A DNA stretch of 12,786 bases from an uncultured bacterium (lineage in GTDB: Bacteria; Pseudomonadota; Alphaproteobacteria; SP197): contig CALLQH010000201.1 in assembly GCA_938014945.1 (NCBI GenBank), positions 1-12,786 of the forward strand, read 5' to 3'. Each line of letters starts with the position of its first letter. Within the stretch, counting starts at the first letter, position 1. Below the pieces are notes generated by a model. The model saw only the letters and a program-made list of their open reading frames with translations, was not told the origin of the DNA and made no database searches. Made by a program: the position numbers and the translations under genes. Positions 6,620 through 12,786 of the stretch are shown here, in pieces.

Positions 6620-7279
6620 TCAGCGCAGGACGTATTCGATGTTCGAGCCGTCATCGGCGCTGAAGCGCACCTTCACCAGAACACCCATCGGGTCGTACCA
6701 CAACTCCCGGGAGAGATCGCCGGCGAGCACGTAATGGGTCGCCTTCACCGGACCGGAGACACCCTCGACCTCCTCTTCACCGACGCGGGTGACGGTCACC
6801 GCCATTGCCGAACCGTTGAGCGTGTTGAGCAGGGTTGTCGTGGGCTGCGCGACGATGCCGTCGTTCCACAGGCTGGCGGGCAGCAGGCCGGCCGGGCGCT
6901 CGCCGGTGACGCCGTTGTCGGCGACGCGGATCACGTCTTCATCGGCCGTCACGACCAGGTCATGGTCCTCACCGTCATCGTCGGTGCGGCTCTTCAGGCT
7001 GAACAGCCGTCCATTCTCCCAGTGTTCGTGGCCTTCGTGTTCGAAGCGGTAGACCGTGACGAACATCATGGAAACCTCGATGTCGGTTTCAATGTCGACA
7101 TCGACGTTGCCGTTGTCTGCGACATCGAAATGCAGCACGTGGGTGCCGATCTCCTCGCCGTCGCGCAGGACGGTGAAGTCCAGCTCGCCACCGGCGGGAA
7201 TAGCGGCGGCCTGCGCGCCCACGGAAAACACCGTGATGCCGGCAGCGACCAGGGCGGCGGGGAACCAACGGACGGACAT
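6620..7279 (-). CDS. Secreted DUF6134-like protein
   Basis: This 219-residue protein has a signal peptide (1-24, cut after GAQA or close by), so it acts in the periplasm. The rest looks like a beta-rich domain: LDFTVLRDGEEIGTHVLHFDV (33-53), alternating-residue strands VDVDIETDIEVSMMFVTVYRFEHEGHEHW (59-87), then GRLFSLKSRTDDDGED (90-105) and a closing LWYDPMGVLVKVRF (193-206). This layout matches, from memory, the uncharacterised DUF6134 family, which resembles DUF3108 proteins and may bind a hydrophobic ligand; no function is established. I chose the ATG at 7279 because GGAG lies 8 bases upstream and the signal peptide begins there. Upstream in-frame starts at 7297 and 7300 would give almost no leader from the predicted promoter. 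It is the first gene of the two-component operon, so it may present or monitor the signal for the kinase. Confidence 0.8.
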   Translation of the reverse strand: MSVRWFPAALVAAGITVFSVGAQAAAIPAGGELDFTVLRDGEEIGTHVLHFDVADNGNVDVDIETDIEVSMMFVTVYRFEHEGHEHWENGRLFSLKSRTDDDGEDHDLVVTADEDVIRVADNGVTGERPAGLLPASLWNDGIVAQPTTTLLNTLNGSAMAVTVTRVGEEEVEGVSGPVKATHYVLAGDLSRELWYDPMGVLVKVRFSADDGSNIEYVLR

Positions 7280-7313
7280 GGCGGAATCTCCGGACATCAA
7301 GGGGAAGACCGGC

Positions 7314-7344
7314 TTCTAGTGACGCCGGCTTACCGCCGCCTTAC
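7314..7344 (-). promoter_or_regulatory. Response-regulator box plus -10 upstream of the two-component operon
   Basis: On the minus strand GTAAG-GCGGCG-GTAAG (7344-7329) repeats a half-site with an 11-base period. After 9 bases comes CTAGAA (7319-7314). It shares 13 of 16 positions with the box at 4489-4504 and has the same orientation and geometry. It starts 7 bases after the recJ stop. A CGCCGG/CCGGCG inverted repeat (7323-7328 and 7344-7349) flanks it and might form a weak hairpin at the end of the recJ transcript. Confidence 0.6.
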
Positions 7345-7350
7345 CGGCGC

Positions 7351-9120
7351 TCAGTGGCCGGAGGCGTAGGCGGCATCCTCGATGATGAGCTGGGCCCGTT
7401 CGGCTCCCTGCCAGCGATCCATGCGCAGCTTGCCGGCCAGATGCAGCTCGCGTCCGCTGCGGTCCATGAGGGCCATGCCCAGCGGCTCTCCGGCGGCACG
7501 AAAGGCGATGGCCTTGAGGCGCGCACCGTCGCCCCCACCCAGGATGCAGCGCACATGGTCCGCACCGACAACATCGGCACGCACCACACGCGCGCCGGAG
7601 ACGACGAAGCGCGGCTCGGCATTGCCGACGCCGAAAGGACCGATCCGCTCGATCTGGCCCAGAAGCTCGACCCCGGCAGCGCCTACCGCCAAAGCGCCGT
7701 CGATGCCCAGTTCGGGCAGATCGGGCCGTTCGGAGACCGCCTGCTCCAGGCGGGCGCAAAGGAACGCGGCAACCTCGACCAGACGCCCCTCTTCCACCGT
7801 GATGCCGGCTGCCATGGGATGGCCGCCGCCGTTGATCAGCAAGCCCTGCTGGCGCGCAGCCGTCACCGCAGCACCCAGGTCAACCCCGGCCAGCGAGCGG
7901 CCCGAGCCCTTGCCGATGCCGTCGGCCAGGGCGACGACAAAGGCCGGGCGGTTGAACCGCTCGACGACACGGCTTGCCACGATGCCGATCACACCGGGAT
8001 GCCAGCCGGCATCAGCAACGACGATGCAGGGGCTGTCGGCCTGCGTTTCGGCCTGCCGCAGCGCCGCTTCCAGCACGCCCTTCTCGATCGCCTGGCGCTC
8101 CACGTTGAGCGCATCCAGGCGCAGCGCAAGGCCGCTGGCGACGTCGCCGTCCTCGGTGGTGAGCAGGCGCACACCCAGGTCCGGCTCGGCCACGCGCCCG
8201 CCGGCATTGATGCGCGGGCCCAGGATGAAACCGGCGTGGTAGGCGCCGGGCGGCTCGGTCAGGCGGGCGACGTCGGCAAGGGCGCTGAGCCCCCTGTTGC
8301 CGCGCGCCGCCATGGCCTTGAAACCCTGCTGGGCAAGAGCCCTGTTGAGGCCGGTCAACGGCACGGAATCGCAGATCGTGCCCAGCGCCACCAGATCGAG
8401 CCAGGTCATCAGGTCGGGCTCGCCGCGGCCGTTGTAGAAACCCCGGCGGCGCAGTTCGCGGTTGAGCGCGACCACGGCCATGAAGGTAACGCCCACCGCG
8501 GCAAGCTGACCCAGGCCGCTGGTGTCATCGATCCGGTTCGGATTGACCACGGCGCGCGCCGCGGGAAGCGTCGCCTCGGCCGTGTGATGGTCGAAAACGA
8601 TGACCTCCACGCCCGCCTCGTGGGCCAGGCGCAGCGGCTCGAACGCCGAGATGCCGCAATCGACCGTGACGACCAGCGCCGCACCGCGCTCGCGCAGGGA
8701 AAGCAGCGCAGGGGCGTTGGGGCCGTAGCCTTCCTTCTGGCGGTCCGGGATGTGCACCACCGTCGGCACGCCCAGCGCGCCCAGGAAGCGCACCAGCAGG
8801 GCCGAGGACGTGGCGCCGTCGACATCGTAATCGCCGAAGATGCCGATGGTCTGGCCCGCCGTTACCGCATCGGCCAGCCGCGAGGCAGCCTCGTCCATGC
8901 CTGCCATGCAGGATGGATCGGGCAGCAGGGCACGCAGGGTGGGGTTCAGGAAATCGGGCGCTTCATCGGCACCGACGCCACGCGCAGCCAGGACCCGCGC
9001 CACGATCTCGGGCAGGTCCAGGCGCTGGGCAAGGGCAAGCGCCTGCCGATCGTCCTGCAGGCGGTTGCGCCAGCGGCGTCCGCCGATCGAGCGTTCGACC
9101 CCCAGCGCCGTGACCGACAC
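7351..9120 (-). CDS. recJ: Single-stranded-DNA exonuclease RecJ
   Basis: RecJ is a cytoplasmic 5'-to-3' exonuclease acting on single-stranded DNA in recombinational and mismatch repair. The 589-residue length is normal. DHH phosphoesterase motifs are present: GDYDVDGATS (96-105), VDCGIS (153-158), DHH (177-179), then GPRINAGGR (301-309). The DHHA1 domain has SGRSLAGVDL (406-415) and GGGHPMAAG (431-439), and a C-terminal OB-like domain follows (about 470-589). All metal-ligand motifs are intact. The start is GTG at 9120; no ATG occurs in frame before the conserved core. Only three bases separate it from the glpX stop, so translation is probably coupled and the ribosome site lies inside glpX. 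It is the last gene of the hom-glpX-recJ block. Confidence 0.97.
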   Translation of the reverse strand: MSVTALGVERSIGGRRWRNRLQDDRQALALAQRLDLPEIVARVLAARGVGADEAPDFLNPTLRALLPDPSCMAGMDEAASRLADAVTAGQTIGIFGDYDVDGATSSALLVRFLGALGVPTVVHIPDRQKEGYGPNAPALLSLRERGAALVVTVDCGISAFEPLRLAHEAGVEVIVFDHHTAEATLPAARAVVNPNRIDDTSGLGQLAAVGVTFMAVVALNRELRRRGFYNGRGEPDLMTWLDLVALGTICDSVPLTGLNRALAQQGFKAMAARGNRGLSALADVARLTEPPGAYHAGFILGPRINAGGRVAEPDLGVRLLTTEDGDVASGLALRLDALNVERQAIEKGVLEAALRQAETQADSPCIVVADAGWHPGVIGIVASRVVERFNRPAFVVALADGIGKGSGRSLAGVDLGAAVTAARQQGLLINGGGHPMAAGITVEEGRLVEVAAFLCARLEQAVSERPDLPELGIDGALAVGAAGVELLGQIERIGPFGVGNAEPRFVVSGARVVRADVVGADHVRCILGGGDGARLKAIAFRAAGEPLGMALMDRSGRELHLAGKLRMDRWQGAERAQLIIEDAAYASGH

Positions 9121-9123
9121 CGA

Positions 9124-10095
9124 TCAGCCGCCGAGATCGAAGGTCTTGCGGTCCAGGTTGTGTTCGGCGCTGACGACGCGGACCGTGCCGGTGCGCGACC
9201 GCATGACGATGGATTCGGTCATCAGACGCGAACCCCGGCGATGGACGCCACGCAGCATCCAGCCATCGGTGACGCCGGTCGCGGCAAAGAAGATGTCGCC
9301 GTGGGCCAGCTCGCTCATGGCGTACTTCTTGGTGAAATCGTCGATGCCCATGCGGCGGGCGCGCGACTTCTCGTCCTCGTTGCGGAAATTGAGCCGGCCC
9401 TGGAACTGGCCGCCGGTGCACTGCAGGGCGGCAGCAGCCAGCACGCCCTCGGGCGCGCCGCCGATGCCCATGTAGATGTCGATGCCGGTCTCGGGCCGGG
9501 TCGTGGCGATGACGCCCGCAACGTCGCCATCCGAGATCAGGCGGATGCGCGCGCCGGCCTTGCGTACGGCGGCGATCAGGTCCTCGTGGCGCGGCCGGTT
9601 GAGGATCAGCACCACCAGGTCGCCGACGGAAAGGCCGCGAGCCTCGGCCAGCCGGTTGAGGTTCTCCTCGGGCGAGAAATCGAGGTCGACCACACCATCA
9701 GGCAGGCCGGCGCCGACGGCGATCTTGTCCATGTAGGTATCGGGGGCATGGAGGAAGCCGCCATCCTCGGCAAACGCCAGCACGGCAAGCGAGTTCGCAC
9801 CACCCGTGGCGCAGATCGTGGTGCCTTCCAGGGGATCGAGTGCGATGTCGACCTTCGGCCCGGTGCCGCGCCCGACCTTCTCGCCGATGTAGAGCATGGG
9901 CGCTTCGTCGCGCTCGCCCTCGCCGATCACGACGGTGCCGTCGATCTCCAGCCCGTTGAGGCCGCGGCGCATGGCGTCCACGGCGACCTGGTCGGCAGCC
10001 TTCTCGTCGCCGCGCCCCATGAGCGAGGCCGACGCGATGGCGGCCGCTTCCGATACCCGCACTGCTTCGAGCGCAAGATCCCGATCAAGACTCAT
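9124..10095 (-). CDS. glpX: Fructose-1,6-bisphosphatase class II
   Basis: This 323-residue enzyme hydrolyses fructose-1,6-bisphosphate to fructose-6-phosphate in gluconeogenesis; in autotrophs it also serves the Calvin cycle. GlpX motifs include MGRGDEKAADQVAVDAMR (26-43), the metal-binding GEGERDEAPML (58-68), DPLEGT (87-92) and GIGGAPEGVLAAAAL further on. Length matches the family. I chose the ATG at 10095 because GGAGGGG lies 5-6 bases upstream and MSLDRDLALE is a typical GlpX N-terminus; five extra codons are open upstream to 10110. It lies 36 bases after hom, with a hairpin in the gap, and three bases before recJ. No class I enzyme is visible in the window, so this may be the main FBPase. 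Confidence 0.97.
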   Translation of the reverse strand: MSLDRDLALEAVRVSEAAAIASASLMGRGDEKAADQVAVDAMRRGLNGLEIDGTVVIGEGERDEAPMLYIGEKVGRGTGPKVDIALDPLEGTTICATGGANSLAVLAFAEDGGFLHAPDTYMDKIAVGAGLPDGVVDLDFSPEENLNRLAEARGLSVGDLVVLILNRPRHEDLIAAVRKAGARIRLISDGDVAGVIATTRPETGIDIYMGIGGAPEGVLAAAALQCTGGQFQGRLNFRNEDEKSRARRMGIDDFTKKYAMSELAHGDIFFAATGVTDGWMLRGVHRRGSRLMTESIVMRSRTGTVRVVSAEHNLDRKTFDLGG

Positions 10096-10112
10096 CAATC
10101 CCCTCCACACGA

Positions 10113-10128
10113 ACGGCCCAGCGGCCGT
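10113..10128 (-). other. Hairpin in the hom-glpX gap
   Basis: The transcript strand reads ACGGCC-GCTG-GGCCGT, a perfect 6-bp GC-rich stem with a 4-base loop. It begins 3 bases after the hom stop and ends before the glpX ribosome site. No U-run follows, so it is unlikely to be a full terminator. It could stabilise the mRNA end or tune expression between the two genes. Confidence 0.4.
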
Positions 10129-10131
10129 CGC

Positions 10132-11421
10132 TCACAGATCTTCGATACGAATGACCTGGGGCGGTTCTGCGACCGCCTCCAGCTTGGCCATGCGGGCAAG
10201 TGCCGTCTGCATGGCGCGTTCCTCGGTCTCGTGCGTGGTCAGCACGACGGGCACCGTCTCGCCCGGATCACGGCCGCGCTGTAACAGGCTCTCGACCGAG
10301 ATCTTCTCGTCCCGCAGGATCGCCGAGACATCGGCAATGACACCGGGCCGGTCCACCACCATCAGGCGAATGTAATAGGCGCCATGGCGCCCCTCGATGG
10401 GCGCGGACGGCAGATCCGCCAGGGAGGCGGCGGGTACGTTGAACAGCGGCAGGCGCTCGCCACGGGCAATGTCGACCACATCGGCGACCACGGCGGAAGC
10501 CGTCGGCCCGGCACCGGCGCCACGCCCGACATAGGTTGTGGGGCCGACCTGATCGCCCTCCACGACCACGGCGTTGAAGACACCGTCGACGTGCGCGATG
10601 GGCCCCGAGAGCGGCACCATGCAGGGGTGGACGCGCTGCTCGATGCCGCTCGGCCCGGCCTGGGCGATGCCCAGCAGCTTGATGTGGTAGCCGAACTCGC
10701 GGGCAAAGCCGATATCGTCGGGCGTGATGTTCGAGATGCCCTCGACATGGACACTGTCGAAGTCCACCGCGCGGCCAAAGGCGATGCTCGCCAGAATGGC
10801 CAGTTTGTGCGCGGCATCGCCGCCACCGACATCGAGCGTCGGATCGGCCTCGGCATAACCGAGCTCCTGGGCATCGGCCAGGACATCGGCAAAGGCCGAA
10901 CCCTTCTCGCGCATCTCCGTCAGGATGTAGTTCGAGGTGCCGTTGAGGATACCGTAGAGACGCGACACGCGGTTGGCGGCCAGCCCCTCGCGCAGCGCCT
11001 TGATGATCGGGATGCCGCCGGCAACCGAAGCCTCGTACCCGACATGGACGCCGGCCTTGTCGGCGGCATGGGCGATGGCGGTGCCGTGGTGGGCGAGCAG
11101 GGCCTTGTTGGCCGTGACGACATGCTTGCCCGCGGCAATGGCCGCCTCGACCAGTTCCAGGGCAACGCCCGCCTCGCCGCCGATCAGTTCCAGCACGACA
11201 TCGACATCGTCGCGCAGGGCGAGATCACGGGGATCGTCACACCAGGCCATGCCGGAAAGATCGACGCCGCGATCACGGCCCGGATCGCGGGCACTGACCG
11301 CAGTGACGGCGATGGGGCGGCCCGCACGGGCAGCAACAACCGGGCCGTTGGCCGCAAGCAGGGCAACGACACCGGCGCCGACCGTTCCAAGGCCGGCGAT
11401 ACCAAGACGGAGGGGTGACAT
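10132..11421 (-). CDS. hom: Homoserine dehydrogenase
   Basis: This 429-residue enzyme reduces aspartate semialdehyde to homoserine with NAD(P)H, the branch point to threonine and methionine. The N-terminal Rossmann motif GIAGLGTVG is at 7-15. TANKALLA (103-110) and YEASVAGGIPII (129-140) follow. The catalytic segment EADPTLDVGGGDAAHK (191-206) has the conserved Asp and Lys residues. An ACT domain (about 347-429) starts AYYIRLMVVDRPGVIADV, predicting amino-acid feedback control, usually by threonine. Length is typical of the ACT-containing form. The ATG at 11421 overlaps the preceding OmpA-like gene's stop by one base (TGATG), so its translation depends at least partly on that gene. It is followed by glpX and recJ on the same strand. 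The identification is firm. Confidence 0.97.
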   Translation of the reverse strand: MSPLRLGIAGLGTVGAGVVALLAANGPVVAARAGRPIAVTAVSARDPGRDRGVDLSGMAWCDDPRDLALRDDVDVVLELIGGEAGVALELVEAAIAAGKHVVTANKALLAHHGTAIAHAADKAGVHVGYEASVAGGIPIIKALREGLAANRVSRLYGILNGTSNYILTEMREKGSAFADVLADAQELGYAEADPTLDVGGGDAAHKLAILASIAFGRAVDFDSVHVEGISNITPDDIGFAREFGYHIKLLGIAQAGPSGIEQRVHPCMVPLSGPIAHVDGVFNAVVVEGDQVGPTTYVGRGAGAGPTASAVVADVVDIARGERLPLFNVPAASLADLPSAPIEGRHGAYYIRLMVVDRPGVIADVSAILRDEKISVESLLQRGRDPGETVPVVLTTHETEERAMQTALARMAKLEAVAEPPQVIRIEDL

Positions 11422-12786
11422 CAGGCGCCGAACAACACGTCGACGCGGCGGTCCTGTGCCGCGTCGGAGCCTGCCTGGTTATCGCCTGCCGCCTCGACGA
11501 TGACATCGTTGCGCGGCACGCCCTGACGGATCAGTTCCTCGGCGACCGCGGTGGCGCGATCAAGCGAGATGTTGAAGTTCACAAGCTCCTGCTGGGCAGT
11601 CTCCATGCCGCCGGCAGGCCGGCTGGCATGACCCACCAGGCGAATGCGGCCGCCCCGCTCGCGATGGAGCTGAACAAGCTGGCGCACGATATCGCGCTCC
11701 GCCGAGCCCAGCGAACTGGAGCCATCGCCGAAGCGGATGATCGCCGCCAGGACCTCGTTCACGGAGGCGCCGGGCTGTGTGGTGAACACAGCCTGGGTCT
11801 GCGCAACCGGCTCTGCAGACGCAATCACGATCGGCTGGCCGGCAGCACCCGCATCGGGCCCGGAGGCCGAAATCAGATCGCCAAAGTCCAGTTCCTCGGC
11901 AGGCACCGTCGTCACGTTGGACTGGCCGGTCACCGCAACCGTCTCGGGCACGGTGGTCACCACGGGGGCCACCGCAGCCTGCGGTTCGGACGAGGCCGCC
12001 AGGTTCTCGGCAACTTCCGTGAAGGTCATTTCGGCGGTCTCGCCCGACGCACCGGCATCGCTTTGCGGTACGGTGACGGTCGTGACCGAGGTCGTGCGGG
12101 TGATGCTGCCGACCAGCTCGCCGCTGCTGTTATCGATCACGGTCTGCTGCTCGATGCGGGTCTCCCCGCCAGTGGCGGTGCCTTCCATGGCCGGCGCCGC
12201 CATCTCCGCGCTGTTCCGGGAAGCGGAGGCATCGGCCGCCGCCCCGTCCAGCGGCGTCACTTCGGCGGGCGCAAGCTCGGCGACGTACTCGGGCACGACG
12301 ACAACCTGATCGGGCAACTCCACGACATCGATCGTCTCGTCGGGATCGCGCTCCGACATGGCGACCAGCGACTGACCGGCGGCCGGCGCAGCCTCTGCCG
12401 GCACAGCAGGCTCGGGCGCGGCGGCGACGACAATGGCGGCGGGTTCCGCCTCCACCTGCGCCACGACCACCTCTTCGGCAGGCGGCGCGGCCGGTTCCAT
12501 GGCAGGCTGCTCGGGCAGTGCGACGACTTCCGTTTCAGTGACGACGACCTCAGCCGGCGCAGTTGCAACATCGGTCTCGACGACCTCCAGCGAAGGCGCC
12601 TCAACCACGGCAACGGGCTCGCCCGCGGCGTCCACCGCCACCTCCTCGGAGACGACGACGCGGGTCACGGTGCCGACCAGTTCGCCGTCCTCGCCACGGA
12701 TGGTCTCCGTCTCGACGCGGCTCTGGGCGACCGGCGCGACATCGGCCGACATCGGCTCGGGCTGTGGCTGCTCCATCTCGGCCATG
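11421..12786 (-). CDS. OmpA-family envelope protein, 5' end outside the window
   Basis: At least 454 codons are present and the frame is still open at the window edge. The first visible ATG (12785) starts without a signal peptide, so the true start is probably further upstream. Residues 1-340, counted from that Met, are low-complexity and rich in Val, Ala, Glu, Pro and Thr, probably a disordered spacer. The last ~105 residues are an OmpA-type peptidoglycan-binding domain: IIRFGDGSSSLGSAERDIV (349-367), IRLVGHASRP (381-390), NFNISLDRATAVAEELIRQGV (403-423) and DRRVDVLF (445-452). The spacer holds two copies of a GELVGTVTR-like unit (about 24-42 and 211-230). The protein probably tethers an envelope structure to the cell wall. 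It overlaps hom by one base, an unusual partner for a metabolic gene. Domain assignment is firm; role is unknown. Confidence 0.9.
   Translation of the reverse strand, partial: MAEMEQPQPEPMSADVAPVAQSRVETETIRGEDGELVGTVTRVVVSEEVAVDAAGEPVAVVEAPSLEVVETDVATAPAEVVVTETEVVALPEQPAMEPAAPPAEEVVVAQVEAEPAAIVVAAAPEPAVPAEAAPAAGQSLVAMSERDPDETIDVVELPDQVVVVPEYVAELAPAEVTPLDGAAADASASRNSAEMAAPAMEGTATGGETRIEQQTVIDNSSGELVGSITRTTSVTTVTVPQSDAGASGETAEMTFTEVAENLAASSEPQAAVAPVVTTVPETVAVTGQSNVTTVPAEELDFGDLISASGPDAGAAGQPIVIASAEPVAQTQAVFTTQPGASVNEVLAAIIRFGDGSSSLGSAERDIVRQLVQLHRERGGRIRLVGHASRPAGGMETAQQELVNFNISLDRATAVAEELIRQGVPRNDVIVEAAGDNQAGSDAAQDRRVDVLFGA

Noticed and set aside
7323..7349. CGCCGG/CCGGCG inverted repeat after recJ, considered as a rho-independent terminator
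   Set aside because: 15-base loop and no U-run. The same stretch is better explained by the direct-repeat regulator box.
7354..10284. 976-codon open frame on the plus strand opposite recJ, glpX and the end of hom
   Set aside because: It is antisense to three firmly identified genes. Its composition (runs of Arg, Gly, Gln, His, Asp) is what the opposite strand of a GC-rich gene produces, and it shows no domain.

Overview
The window looks like a GC-rich alphaproteobacterial chromosome, probably Rhodospirillales-like. This is inferred from the base composition, the hom-glpX-recJ gene order, and a tRNA-Glu promoter that fits the alphaproteobacterial housekeeping pattern. All eleven protein genes and the single tRNA lie on the minus strand, so the text follows transcription from high to low coordinates. 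There is no gene-free stretch longer than 300 bases, and I see no insertion sequence, CRISPR array or rRNA.

Positions 12786-7351 hold a housekeeping block. It starts with an OmpA-type envelope protein whose 5' end lies outside the window. Homoserine dehydrogenase (hom), class II fructose-1,6-bisphosphatase (glpX) and the exonuclease RecJ follow. Stops and starts touch or overlap, except for a 36-bp hom-glpX gap that contains a small hairpin.

Positions 7344-4515 hold a predicted signalling operon: a small secreted DUF6134-like protein, an OmpR-type response regulator and a two-pass membrane histidine kinase.

Positions 4504-935 hold four tightly packed genes: a 'thermostable hemolysin'-family protein that looks like an acyltransferase, an AMP-forming acyl ligase-like protein, a heme-oxygenase-like protein with a full set of candidate diiron ligands, and a short-chain dehydrogenase. 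Together they look like a small uncharacterised biosynthetic pathway acting on an acyl substrate.

The main finding is regulatory. Almost the same 16-bp element, GTAAG-N6-GTAAG on the minus strand, precedes both the signalling operon and the four-gene cluster. Its half-sites recur every 11 bp, as expected for OmpR/PhoB-family regulators. In both copies a CTAGAW hexamer follows 9-10 bases later and could be the -10. The simplest reading is that the two-component system activates itself and the adjacent pathway.

Positions 939-7 hold a tRNA-Glu(UUC) with its own promoter and a secreted protein of unknown function.
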